The position numbers and the translations under genes are program-made. A stretch of DNA of 64,000 nt. Origin: Pseudomonas sp. GCEP-101. GTDB taxonomy: Bacteria; Pseudomonadota; Gammaproteobacteria; Pseudomonadales; Pseudomonadaceae. The notes under the pieces were generated by a model. The model ran no database searches and was not told where the DNA came from. It saw nothing but the letters and a program-made list of their open reading frames with translations. Shown here piece after piece: positions 45,343 through 53,113 of this stretch (position 1 is the stretch's first letter; every line of letters starts with the position of its first letter). The stretch lies in contig NZ_CP104011.1 in assembly GCF_025133575.1 (NCBI RefSeq), positions 620,001 through 684,000 of the forward strand, in the 5' to 3' direction.

Positions 45343-45954
45343 TCAGGCGGGCGTCAGGCACTCCGGCCCGTTGCAGGCCGGGTCGTTGACGAAGTTCGCC
45401 AGCGCCTGCTCGCGCAGCCGTGCCTGGGGCAGTTGCAGCAGTTCCAGCAGCCGCGCCATGGGCGTCTGGTTCGACAGCCACTGCGCCTGCTCCTGCACAT
45501 CGAGGATCAGCGGCCGGCGCATCTCGCCCGCCGCCTGGGTCAGCATCGCCACGCTGTAATAGATGTGGCCTTCCACCGGATAAGCCTCCCACACCCCGGC
45601 AAAACAGATCAGGCCGCCGCCGGATATCCAGTGCGGGCGCTTGCGCACCCCGCGCCATTCGTAGAAGCCGTTGGCCGGCAGCAGGCAGCGGCGCTGGGCG
45701 AAGGCGTCGCGGAACATCGGCTGTTCGGCGATGGTTTCCGCGCGGGCATGGGCCGGGGTGCGCGACAGGTCCTTCAGCCAGGCCGGGGTCAGGCCCCAGC
45801 GCGCCAGGTCGGCCTGGCGACGGCCTTCCTCCTCGCGCAGCATCAGCACCCGCGCGCCGGGCGCAACGCTCCATTGCGGCTGCAGGTCAGCCGGGAAGCC
45901 GGCGCTGTCGGCAAGCTCGCGGTTCCAGCGGAATAGGGCATAACGGCTGGTCAT
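45343..45954 (-). CDS. SRAP (YedK/HMCES) family protein lacking most catalytic residues
   Basis: A 203-aa SRAP-fold protein: RWGLTPAWLKDLSRTPAHAR (about 52-71), LPANGFYEWRG (about 92-102) and FAGVWEAY (about 118-125) align well. SRAP proteins crosslink to abasic sites in single-stranded DNA through Cys2. Here the N-terminus is MTSRY instead of MCGRY, so there is no Cys2. NAR-x-ET is HARAET (69-74), and the HDRMP histidine segment is GEMRRP (143-148). Of the four YedK active-site residues that I recall (Cys2, Asn75, Glu105, His160), only the Glu (E99) is clearly kept. The start is firm since RYALFRW aligns, but no good ribosome site is visible. Confidence 0.85.
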   Translation of the reverse strand: MTSRYALFRWNRELADSAGFPADLQPQWSVAPGARVLMLREEEGRRQADLARWGLTPAWLKDLSRTPAHARAETIAEQPMFRDAFAQRRCLLPANGFYEWRGVRKRPHWISGGGLICFAGVWEAYPVEGHIYYSVAMLTQAAGEMRRPLILDVQEQAQWLSNQTPMARLLELLQLPQARLREQALANFVNDPACNGPECLTPA

Positions 45955-45986
45955 GGGCGGGGGTCATCGCAGGACGTGGGCGGCGG

Positions 45987-46253
45987 TCAGCACAGCAGGA
46001 CGCCAGGGCCTCCCTCGTGATCATCGAAGGCACCCGGCAAGGGTTGCGCGGCATTGTACGCGGCGATCAGCTCCCGCGCCCGCTCGGCCACCTCATCCTC
46101 CACCCACAGGTGCAGCAGCCCCAGCCCCGGCAGCTCGCCGATGCCGCCGACCAGGTGGCGGCCGCCCAGGTGCGACGAAATGCCCTCGTTGGCCAGCATG
46201 CCGCCCAGCAGTTCGGCTTCGATCAGGTCGGCGGGTTCGTAGATTCGCTGCAT
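45987..46253 (-). CDS. DUF2007 domain small protein
   Basis: An 88-aa protein: MQRIYEPADLIEAELLGGML-ANEG and LHLWVEDEVAERARELIAAY are typical of DUF2007 (putative signal-transducing protein), a small ferredoxin-like fold of unknown role. GAGGA is six bases before the ATG at 46253. That ATG overlaps the stop of the upstream CPXCG gene by one base (TGATG), so the pair is translationally coupled. Confidence 0.88.
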   Translation of the reverse strand: MQRIYEPADLIEAELLGGMLANEGISSHLGGRHLVGGIGELPGLGLLHLWVEDEVAERARELIAAYNAAQPLPGAFDDHEGGPGVLLC

Positions 46254-46435
46254 CAGTCGTCCTCGCGCTGGACTTCCAGGGTCCACTCCACACCATCGGT
46301 GTGAAGCTGGAACAGGATCGGCCGGCAACACACCGGGCAATCTTCATAGTAGCTCTGGTCGCCCCCGGAGAGATCGAGCACGGCCTCGGCCGGCTCGCCG
46401 CAATAGGGGCAGGAATACGCCTGACTTTCGAGCAT
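46253..46435 (-). CDS. CPXCG-motif cysteine-rich small protein
   Basis: A 60-aa protein with two zinc-knuckle-like motifs, SCPYCGEPAEAV (residues 8-19) and EDCPVCCRPILFQLH (31-45). This is the Cys_rich_CPXG family; function unknown, probably zinc binding. It is the first gene of a coupled pair with the DUF2007 gene. The stop codon overlaps the next start. Confidence 0.88.
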   Translation of the reverse strand: MLESQAYSCPYCGEPAEAVLDLSGGDQSYYEDCPVCCRPILFQLHTDGVEWTLEVQREDD

Positions 46436-46573
46436 CGCTGGTTCCCCCGTGACTTCCGTTTATAATCGCGCGGTCTTTTTGGGTGCCCAGCCGGACCGTC
46501 CGGTCAGTGGGCCCCTTCCGAGCCGTCTACGTCGCGGCCCGGCCGTGACACCCCGAAAAATTCATTAGAGAGC

Positions 46574-47734
46574 ATGATGGGCGAGTTCGAAGCCATCCGA
46601 CCGTACAACGACGCCGAAGTCCCGGCTGTCCTGCAACGCCTGCTGAGCGATGACGCCTTTCTCGGCGCGCTGGCGCGTTACCGTTTCCCGCGTCTGTCCG
46701 GACCGTTCGGCTGGCTGCTCAGACCACTTATAGCCCATCGGCTGGCCCGCGAGGTCACCGGCATCCGCAGCGTCGTCGCGCTGCAGGACAAATTCGAGCC
46801 CTACGTCGACCGGACCATCGAGCACGCCACCGACGGCGTCACCTACTCCGGCGTCGAGCGCCTGAAATCCGGCCGCGCGTACCTGTTCATCGCCAACCAC
46901 CGCGACATCGTGATGGACCCGGCCTTCTGCAATTACGCGATCTTCCACGCCAAGCTGCCGACGCCGCGCATCGCCATCGGCGACAACCTGCTGCAGAAGC
47001 CCTTCGTCAGCGACCTGATGCGCCTGAACAAGAGCTTCATCGTGCACCGCTCCATCAGCGGCCGCCGCGAGAAGCTGGCGGCGTACCAGAACCTGTCGGC
47101 CTACATCAACCACTCGATCAGGAACGACGGCCAGTCGATCTGGATCGCCCAGGCCGAGGGCCGCGCCAAGGACGGTGACGACCGCACCGATTCGGCGATC
47201 CTCAAGATGTTCCACATGAGCCGCAAGGACGAGCCGTTCGCCGACGTCATCCGCGAGCTGCACCTGATCCCGGTGTCGATCAGCTACGAGTACGACCCGT
47301 GCGATGCCGCCAAGGCCCGCGAGCTGTTCACCCGCGCTACCACCGGCGAGTACAAGAAGGCGCCGGGCGAGGACGATCGCAGCATCGTGCAGGGCATCAC
47401 CGGCTACAAGGGACGGGTGCACATCAACTTCGGCGAGGAGATCACCGGCAACTTCGCCGACGCCAAGCAGCTCGCCGCCGAACTGGACCGGCAGATCCTC
47501 GGCAACTATCGGCTGTTCCCGGTGCACTACCTGGCCTACGAAGCGTCCGACCTGCGCGACGCGGCCCTCGACGTGCCCCGCGCCGAGACCCTGTTCAAGG
47601 CCGAGGAACTGCAGCGCGCGCGCACCGAATGGGAGCGTCGCCTGGGCGAATGCCCCGCGGAGCAGCGCGGCCATCTCATCCTGCAGTACGCCAACCCGGT
47701 GCTGAACCAGTACCGGCTCAAGCAGCAGGCATGA
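46574..47734 (+). CDS. Glycerophospholipid acyltransferase (PlsC-like) family protein
   Basis: A 386-aa acyltransferase: YLFIANHRDIVMDPAFCNYA (about 98-117) holds the catalytic His. Spacing to the Asp is HRDIVMD (five residues between His and the last Asp; an Asp also follows two residues after His), different from the classic HX4D. The substrate region is IWIAQAEGRAKDGDDRT (about 192-208). It should acylate a lysophospholipid or glycerol phosphate. ATG at 46574 or 46577. It ends at a bidirectional terminator. Confidence 0.85.
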   Translation: MMGEFEAIRPYNDAEVPAVLQRLLSDDAFLGALARYRFPRLSGPFGWLLRPLIAHRLAREVTGIRSVVALQDKFEPYVDRTIEHATDGVTYSGVERLKSGRAYLFIANHRDIVMDPAFCNYAIFHAKLPTPRIAIGDNLLQKPFVSDLMRLNKSFIVHRSISGRREKLAAYQNLSAYINHSIRNDGQSIWIAQAEGRAKDGDDRTDSAILKMFHMSRKDEPFADVIRELHLIPVSISYEYDPCDAAKARELFTRATTGEYKKAPGEDDRSIVQGITGYKGRVHINFGEEITGNFADAKQLAAELDRQILGNYRLFPVHYLAYEASDLRDAALDVPRAETLFKAEELQRARTEWERRLGECPAEQRGHLILQYANPVLNQYRLKQQA

Positions 47735-47760
47735 AAAAAGGCGCCCTCGGGCGCCTTTTT
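47735..47760. terminator. Bidirectional terminator
   Basis: AAAAAGGCGCC (47735-47745) / CTCG / GGCGCCTTTTT (47750-47760), between the converging acyltransferase and 47772-48050 genes. Confidence 0.92.
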
Positions 47761-47771
47761 CGTTTCTCGGC

Positions 47772-48050
47772 TCAGAGCTGGGTGCTGTACCAGCTCACCG
47801 CCACGGCCAGGGCCATGCAGGCGAAGCCGAAGCGGTAGAAGAAGCGGTTCATCCGCGCGGTCGGCTCGACGCTGTCCAGCGGCACCGGCGCAACCTCGCT
47901 TTCGGCGGCCAGGCGCGCCAGGGCAAGGCGTTCACGGCGGCGGGTCGCCAGCAACAGCCAGCCTCCGGCCAGGGCGAAGAACAGGGCCAGGTCGTTCACG
48001 ATACGACCGGGATGGGCCTGGAACAGACTCCAGAGCGCCTGCAGCGACAT
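47772..48050 (-). CDS. Small membrane protein with two helices
   Basis: A 92-aa protein I cannot name. It has two hydrophobic segments: VNDLALFFALAGGWLLLA (about 17-34) and FFYRFGFACMALAVAVSWYS (about 70-89) with a basic, then acidic linker (RRRERLALARLAAESE). GGAGG five bases before the ATG at 48050 sets the start. Open frame upstream of that is not supported. No operon partner. Confidence 0.75.
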   Translation of the reverse strand: MSLQALWSLFQAHPGRIVNDLALFFALAGGWLLLATRRRERLALARLAAESEVAPVPLDSVEPTARMNRFFYRFGFACMALAVAVSWYSTQL

Positions 48051-48314
48051 CACAACCTCCGCTTCAGAACTGCACGCCATCGACTTCGAAGCAAAGCGGG
48101 GGGTCAGTCTGGACGAACGGGCATGGCCCGTCATGGATGAGAAACAATCGACGCGCATTTTATCCGCTGGGCCGCCCTTGCAGCCAGCGCACAACGCTTA
48201 TTTACGACGAGCGTAAGAATTATCGAGAAATGGTCTAAGACCTTTCCTGCGCCCTGGCACGTTGCTGGCTTCAACGACTGGTGCCTATCCGGTCTTTCGC
48301 CAAGGAGATTCGCC

Positions 48315-48521
48315 ATGCTCGACATCATCCCCCACGAAAACGCCTACCTGATCGACCACCTCGATGAAATCGAAGCCGTGGTCGTGGAACTCTCGTTCAA
48401 CGTCCAGGACGACCACTGGCTGGTCTATACCCAGGCCTGCGGCCACGAGCACCTGGACCTGCCGGAAACCGACGAGCGCATGCGATCGTTCGAAGTCGAC
48501 CCCTATCGCCAGGCCGCCTGA
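48315..48521 (+). CDS. Small acidic hypothetical protein
   Basis: A 68-aa soluble acidic protein (MLDIIPHENAYLIDHLDEIE, then AVVVELSFNVQDDHWLVYTQ and ACGHEHLDLPETDERM). The strand-like centre and C-x-H-x-H group (CGHEH) are the only notable features. AAGGAG is seven bases before the ATG and a terminator follows, so it is a real gene. Function unknown. Confidence 0.75.
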   Translation: MLDIIPHENAYLIDHLDEIEAVVVELSFNVQDDHWLVYTQACGHEHLDLPETDERMRSFEVDPYRQAA

Positions 48522-48540
48522 CCGCTATCAGCGGCCCATG

Positions 48541-48568
48541 AAAAAGCCCGCCAACTGGCGGGCTTTTT
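48541..48568. terminator. Bidirectional terminator
   Basis: AAAAAGCCCGCC (48541-48552) / AACT / GGCGGGCTTTTT (48557-48568), serving the 48315 gene and yajG. Confidence 0.93.
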
Positions 48569-48582
48569 CATGACCGGTTCGC

Positions 48583-49170
48583 TCAGCGCTGGTTCAGCGT
48601 CTGGCCGATGGTCGGGTCTTTGAACACGCGGGTCAGCGCATCGCTGAGCACGTCGCTCACCAGCTTGGTGTTGGTCGCCTGGTTGGGCGCCATGCCGAAG
48701 CGCTGGTTGGTGGAAGCGCCGTAACGGCCACTGTAGCGACGGGTGCCGCTCTGCACGTCGGCGCGGAAGGTGGCGCCGATATCGGCCTCGGTGACGTACA
48801 CGCCTTCTTTCGGCGACTGGTACTTCAGCTCGGACAGGGTCAGGGTCAGCTGCGGCGCGTTGTAGGCGTTGGCCGACGGGGTGAAGCCCAGCAGGCGCAC
48901 GGCGGTCTCGGCCTGCAGCTGCAGCTTGGGAATCACGTCTTCGCTGCGCACGGTCAGCTGACTGGTTTCCGAATACAGGCCGCCCCGGGTGCCCAGCGCG
49001 GTGCTCGGGCGACCGTCGACGACACGCACCACCACCGGCTGGCCCTGGCCAACGGCGGCGACCGGCCCCTTGAATTCGGGCGTCGGGTTGAGTTGTTGCG
49101 GGCTGAGGGCGCAGCCGGTCAAGGTCAGGCTGGCGGCAGCGATAAAGCCGAGCAACAGGCGAGGCAGCAT
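48583..49170 (-). CDS. YajG family lipoprotein
   Basis: A 195-aa lipoprotein with signal MLPRLLLGFIAAASLTLTGC, lipobox LTGC, followed by the YajG domain (VVVRVVDGRPSTALGTRGGL, then LTLTLSELKYQSPKEGVYV). YajG proteins are outer-membrane lipoproteins of unclear function. GGAG is directly before the ATG at 49176, and eight bases before that at 49170, so I take 49170. Monocistronic. Confidence 0.88.
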   Translation of the reverse strand: MLPRLLLGFIAAASLTLTGCALSPQQLNPTPEFKGPVAAVGQGQPVVVRVVDGRPSTALGTRGGLYSETSQLTVRSEDVIPKLQLQAETAVRLLGFTPSANAYNAPQLTLTLSELKYQSPKEGVYVTEADIGATFRADVQSGTRRYSGRYGASTNQRFGMAPNQATNTKLVSDVLSDALTRVFKDPTIGQTLNQR

Positions 49171-49406
49171 GCTCATCTCTCCATGGGGTTAAGCGATGGC
49201 CGGCAGTATACCGGCGGGCAGCGCGGTCAGATAGCGCTTGGCCATTGGACGCGGAACCCGTTCTCAGGGTTCCCTGGCCACGCGTCGATACGCCGCCTTG
49301 ACCCACCCGCAGGCGACACGCACCGGGAGGGGGCACAAATGGCAAATCAAGGGGCACACACTAGGAAAAAAGTCTAAGGTGCAGAGCTTTTTTTTCTGTT
49401 TCGCCG

Positions 49407-49429
49407 TTATAATCGCCCCCCGATTATAA
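49407..49429. promoter_or_regulatory. Inverted repeat containing TATAAT on both strands
   Basis: TTATAATCG (49407-49415) / CCCCC / CGATTATAA (49421-49429). Each arm contains a perfect TATAAT -10 on its own strand, so it could be a bidirectional promoter or an operator. No good -35 is visible on either strand. Confidence 0.45.
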
Positions 49430-49687
49430 GGACGCCTCCTGGTCGGGCCCCGCACGATGCCGACACGCCGTGTCTCGCCGCTGCCACCCCTCAAAGAGAG
49501 TCGCCACTCGCCTCGGTCACTGGCCGTCGCGCTTTGTACGTTCGTTGCGCAGAACTTGGCAAGGATGCAGCCGCTCCCCTCCGTACGGAGACCGGACCGG
49601 CCCGCGACGACGATCCCCTTTGAGCTTCACGCCTCCAAAAGAGCGTGATCGAAGGTTTTTCACTACTTCACGAGAGTGTGGCGAGCA

Positions 49688-49771
49688 ATGAAGAGTTTTG
49701 CGTTGGTAGCACCATTGACGTCTGACCCCGCAGCACTGAATCGCTTTTTCGGCACCGGAAGCCGCGCCTGA
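49688..49771 (+). CDS. Possible leader peptide upstream of mqo
   Basis: ATG AAG AGT ... TGA encodes 27 residues beginning MKSFALVAPLTSDPAALNRF. It lies 203 bases upstream of the mqo start. The ribosome site is weak (GGCGAG two bases before ATG), and I have no homology evidence. Confidence 0.3.
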   Translation: MKSFALVAPLTSDPAALNRFFGTGSRA

Positions 49772-49974
49772 GCGCCACTTTCGGATGCACTAGCGGATGC
49801 ACATGTCCGCCGTGGACTGCCGAGAAGGTGCGCATTTCCCCTCCTCCGATCCCGGCCCGACACATTCGCGAAAGGTCCTTCGTGACCTGAGAAGAATTCG
49901 GACAGGCAACTTTTACGCACCTGAGCGAAAGTCCCCTGTCACAACTGGCTGCTGATAGTTTTGGAGACGCGTTA

Positions 49975-51468
49975 ATGGCGCAGAACGAAATCGAATCGAT
50001 GGACGTGCTGCTGGTCGGCGCCGGCATCATGAGCGCAACCCTGGCTGTCCTGCTCAAGGAAGTCGATCCGGGCGTCAAGCTCGAGATCGTCGAACTGCAG
50101 GAGTCCGGGGCCGTCGAGAGTTCCAACCCGTGGAACAACGCCGGCACCGGTCACGCCGGCCTCTGCGAGCTGAACTACACGCCGCAGGCGGCCGACGGCT
50201 CGATCGACATCAAGAAGGCGGTGAACATCAACGCCCAGTTCGAGGTGTCCAAGCAGTTCTGGGCCTACCTGACCGGGAAGGACGCCTTCGGCGCGCCGCG
50301 CAACTTCATCAATCCCGTTCCGCACATGAGCTTCGTGCGCGGCAAGGACATTCCGTTCCTGAAGAAGCGCTTCGAGCTGCTCAGCCAGCACCACGCCTTC
50401 GCCTCGATGGAATACACCGAGGACCGCGCGAAGATCGCCGACTGGGCCCCGCTGACCATGCCCGGCCGCCCGGCCGACGAGCAGGTGGCGATGACCCGCG
50501 TGGAAAGCGGCACCGATGTCAACTTCGGCGCCCTGACCAACCAACTGCTGGGCTATCTCGCCAGCCGCGAAGGCAGCGAAGTCCGCTACTTCCAGAAGGT
50601 CGTGGGCCTGCAGCGCAACGGTGACGGCTGGCTGGTGGACATCAAGAACACCCAGACCGGCGACGCCCGCAAGGTCAAGGCGAAGTTCGTCTTCCTCGGC
50701 GCCGGCGGCGGCGCGCTGCCGCTGCTGCAGATGTCCGGCATCCCGGAAAGCAAGGGCTTCGGCGGCTTCCCGGTGAGCGGCCAGTGGCTGCGCTGCGACA
50801 ACCCCGAGGTGGTCAAGCAGCACCAGGCCAAGGTCTACAGCCAGGCCGAAGTGGGCGCCCCGCCGATGTCCGTGCCGCACCTGGACACCCGTGTGGTAGA
50901 GGGCAAGACCTCCCTGCTGTTCGGCCCCTACGCCGGATTCTCCACCAAGTTCCTGCGCCACGGTTCGTTCCTCGACCTGCCGCTCTCGGTGCGCACCAGC
51001 AACCTGCTGCCGATGCTCGCCGTGGCCCGCGACAACATGGACCTCACCCGCTACCTGGTGAAGGAAGTCATGCAGTCCATGGACCAGCGTATCGAAGCCC
51101 TGCGCAAGTTCTACCCGCAGCTGAATCCGGCCGACTGGCGTCTGGAAACCGCCGGCCAGCGCGTGCAGATCATCAAGAAGGACCCGAAGAAAGGCGGCAT
51201 CCTGCAGTTCGGTACCGAACTGGTGGCGGCCCAGGACGGCAGCATCGCCGCCCTGCTCGGTGCCTCGCCGGGCGCCTCGGTCACCGTGTCGATCATGCTG
51301 GGCCTGCTGGAGCGCTGCTTCCCCGAGCGCTACAAGTCGGCCGAGTGGACCGCGAAGCTCAAGGAGATCTTCCCGGCCCGCGAGAAGCAGCTGGAGACCG
51401 ACGCCGCGGCCTACCGCGAAGTCAACCAGATGACCGCCGACCGCCTGCAGATCGTCGCCGCGTCCTGA
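49975..51468 (+). CDS. mqo: Malate:quinone oxidoreductase
   Basis: A 497-aa FAD enzyme: N-terminal dinucleotide motif [20 protein letters not shown] (about 10-29), [20 protein letters not shown] (about 51-70), [15 protein letters not shown] (about 238) and a C-terminal [16 protein letters not shown] (about 423). It oxidises malate to oxaloacetate at the membrane, passing electrons to quinone, replacing NAD-malate dehydrogenase in Pseudomonas. GGAG is eight bases before the ATG. It is preceded by the 800-base leader region. Confidence 0.96.
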   Translation: MAQNEIESMDVLLVGAGIMSATLAVLLKEVDPGVKLEIVELQESGAVESSNPWNNAGTGHAGLCELNYTPQAADGSIDIKKAVNINAQFEVSKQFWAYLTGKDAFGAPRNFINPVPHMSFVRGKDIPFLKKRFELLSQHHAFASMEYTEDRAKIADWAPLTMPGRPADEQVAMTRVESGTDVNFGALTNQLLGYLASREGSEVRYFQKVVGLQRNGDGWLVDIKNTQTGDARKVKAKFVFLGAGGGALPLLQMSGIPESKGFGGFPVSGQWLRCDNPEVVKQHQAKVYSQAEVGAPPMSVPHLDTRVVEGKTSLLFGPYAGFSTKFLRHGSFLDLPLSVRTSNLLPMLAVARDNMDLTRYLVKEVMQSMDQRIEALRKFYPQLNPADWRLETAGQRVQIIKKDPKKGGILQFGTELVAAQDGSIAALLGASPGASVTVSIMLGLLERCFPERYKSAEWTAKLKEIFPAREKQLETDAAAYREVNQMTADRLQIVAAS

Positions 51469-51483
51469 GCCGTGCGCTCATGA

Positions 51484-51510
51484 AAAAGCCCGCCATCCGG
51501 CGGGTTTTTT
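51484..51510. terminator. Bidirectional terminator after mqo
   Basis: CCCGCC (51489-51494) / ATCC / GGCGGG (51499-51504), then TTTTTT; AAAAAG on the left side serves the opposite gene. Confidence 0.9.
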
Positions 51511-51523
51511 CGTTTCCGTGGGC

Positions 51524-51925
51524 TCACTGGCAACTGACCATCCAGCCGACGCCGAACCGGTCGGTGAGCATGCCGAAGCGTTGCGCCCAGAAGGTCTTCT
51601 CCAGCGGCGTCTCCACGCGCCCTTCCTCCGCCAGGGCGGCGAATGCCTTTTCCGCGGCGACCACGCTGCGCAGCGTGAGGTGCAGGGAGAAGCCATTGAA
51701 GGCGGCGTTGTGCTCGCCGCGGCCATCGGACAAGAAGACTTCCGTCTCGCCGATCTGCAGGCTGGCGTGCATCACCTTGTCCAGCCAGCCATCGGGCACC
51801 GGCGACGGGCCCGGTGCCTCTTCGAAGCGCATCAGCGCCCCCAGTTGCGCGCCCACCGCGCGCTGGTAGAAGGCAATGGCCTCATCGGCGCGACCATGGA
51901 AAAACAGATAGGGCTGTACGTGCAC
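51524..51925 (-). CDS. VOC family protein (PhnB-like, GTG start)
   Basis: A 133-aa glyoxalase/bleomycin-resistance-fold protein: VQPYLFFHGRADEAIAFYQR, HASLQIGETEVFLSDG (about 53-68), and the ending RFGVGWMVSCQ, typical of PhnB-like proteins. These bind a metal or small molecule; the function of most is unknown. The start codon is GTG at 51925 with GAGG eight bases upstream. Confidence 0.85.
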   Translation of the reverse strand: MHVQPYLFFHGRADEAIAFYQRAVGAQLGALMRFEEAPGPSPVPDGWLDKVMHASLQIGETEVFLSDGRGEHNAAFNGFSLHLTLRSVVAAEKAFAALAEEGRVETPLEKTFWAQRFGMLTDRFGVGWMVSCQ

Positions 51926-51984
51926 GGCTTCATCCTCGCCTTGTCGTTATCGTTCTGAGGGAAGTCTAGGCGGGGATTTGGCGT

Positions 51985-52053
51985 TCGTTCGCGAGCAAGC
52001 TCGCTCCTACGAAAAGCGACCCCATCCTGTAGGAGCGAGCTTGCTCGCGAACC
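51985..52053. repeat. REP pair in reversed orientation
   Basis: TTCGCGAGCAAGCTCGCTCC-TACG comes first and TGTAGGAGCGAGCTTGCTCG-CGAA second, so the TGTAGGAG ends face each other; the other doublets in the window have the opposite arrangement. Confidence 0.85.
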
Positions 52054-52063
52054 GCCCTGAACG

Positions 52064-52085
52064 AAAAAGCCCGCACATGGCGGGC
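52064..52085 (-). terminator. Terminator of the PA4642-like gene
   Basis: GCCCGC (52069-52074) / ACATG / GCGGGC (52080-52085), followed on the minus strand by TTTTTCG. Confidence 0.82.
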
Positions 52086-52105
52086 GTTTCAGCGGCTCGC
52101 TGCGA

Positions 52106-52393
52106 TCAGCCGCGAGCGGCCTTGATCACCTCGATGTACGGCTCGGCCTGGCGCTGGTCCTGGATCAGGGCGATGAAATCCTGGCCCTGGGCATCCTTGG
52201 CGGACAGGTCGTAGCCGGCCTCGACGAAGAAGCCGACGAAGCGCTCGAAGTCGTCGATGCGCAGGCCGCGGTAGGCCTTGACCAGCTTGTGCAGGGACGC
52301 CGGAGTGTCATCGGCCGGTTCCACGTCGAGGAACAGCTTGATGGCGTCGTCGTTGATCTCTTCGCCAATCACCTGCTTCTTGTCTTTACGCAT
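52106..52393 (-). CDS. PA4642 family small protein
   Basis: A 95-aa soluble protein (MRKDKKQVIGEEINDDAIKL, then SLHKLVKAYRGLRIDDFERF and VGFFVEAGYDLSAKDAQGQD). The family is known to me only by the name PA4642 family; function unknown. The C-terminal part looks like an ankyrin-like helical hairpin (AGYDLSAKDAQG). Upstream GAGAG acts as a weak ribosome site. Followed by a terminator and a REP pair. Confidence 0.85.
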   Translation of the reverse strand: MRKDKKQVIGEEINDDAIKLFLDVEPADDTPASLHKLVKAYRGLRIDDFERFVGFFVEAGYDLSAKDAQGQDFIALIQDQRQAEPYIEVIKAARG

Positions 52394-52491
52394 CGCTCGC
52401 TTCTCTCTACGGCTGTCTCGGGAATCGCGGCCGGCAGCGGCTCAGGCCGGGCACCACGGGTCGGGCAGTTTAACCCTGCGCCGGGCGCGGC

Positions 52492-52986
52492 TCAACGCGC
52501 ACGCACCGCGCCGGTGTGCAGGTCGGCCCAGATATGGCCGTTGCCGTAGGTGAGGAACTGCACGTAAACAGTGCCGTTGCGCAGCAGGTCGAGCAGCTGT
52601 GGATAAGCCGCCTGCGGGTAGTACAGGCTGAGCACGCGGGTCTTCTCGTCGTAGACCGGCTTTTTCAGGCTCTTGCCCTCGGCGTCGAAGCTGATCACCA
52701 CCTGGCTGATCTGCGCGCCCTTGTTCAGCGGCTTGCCCTTGAGACGCAGCAGCGCCGGCGTGGTGATCGGAATCGGCTGCTGGTTGGATTGGCGCTGGTT
52801 GCCCAGCACCACGCTGTATTCGGTGACCTGCAGCAGTTGCTGCTGCTCCGGCTCGCCCTGCCGCAGGCCGGCATCATCCGGCGGCAGGAATTGGCTGTGC
52901 ATCGGTGCGGCAACGGCCATCCCGGCTATCGACAGCGGAAGGCAGAACAACAGCGCCAGCACGGCGCCCGGCATGCGAACGGACAT
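52492..52986 (-). CDS. Secreted hypothetical protein
   Basis: A 164-aa protein with a signal peptide (MSVRMPGAVLALLFCLPLSI, cleavage likely after AVAA) and a mature beta-rich part (QVTEYSVVLGNQRQSNQQPI, then VVISFDAEGKSLKKPVYDEK). I do not recognise a family. Three ATGs follow each other at the start (52992, 52989, 52986); GGAGG spacing favours the second or third. It is on the same strand as the PA4642-like gene, 99 bases upstream of it, and may be co-transcribed. Confidence 0.78.
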   Translation of the reverse strand: MSVRMPGAVLALLFCLPLSIAGMAVAAPMHSQFLPPDDAGLRQGEPEQQQLLQVTEYSVVLGNQRQSNQQPIPITTPALLRLKGKPLNKGAQISQVVISFDAEGKSLKKPVYDEKTRVLSLYYPQAAYPQLLDLLRNGTVYVQFLTYGNGHIWADLHTGAVRAR

Positions 52987-53113
52987 CATCACCTCCGCGG
53001 GACAGGGCCGGGCACTCTAGCACGCGCGCCAAGCGACACGACAGGCACACATGGCATGCTCGCCGATACATTGATAGGCTTCGAAGCAAAAGCCATCACA
53101 CATCGACCAGAGC

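Larger units (their letters stand above)
49171..49974. other. 800-base gap upstream of mqo with hairpins and possible leader peptide
   Basis: The longest gene-free stretch of the window. It holds a GGAACCC / GGGTTCC hairpin (49253-49273), a TTATAATCG / CGATTATAA inverted repeat (49407-49429), a CTCCGTACGGAG palindrome near 49577, and a possible 27-codon leader frame (49688-49771). There are no REP sequences, unlike the other long gaps. A long 5' leader of mqo or a small RNA is possible. Confidence 0.55.

Noticed and set aside
49803-49955. A 50-residue frame just upstream of mqo
   Set aside because: No ribosome site and a composition (Arg/Pro-rich) like random GC-rich frames; I kept only the 27-codon frame at low confidence.
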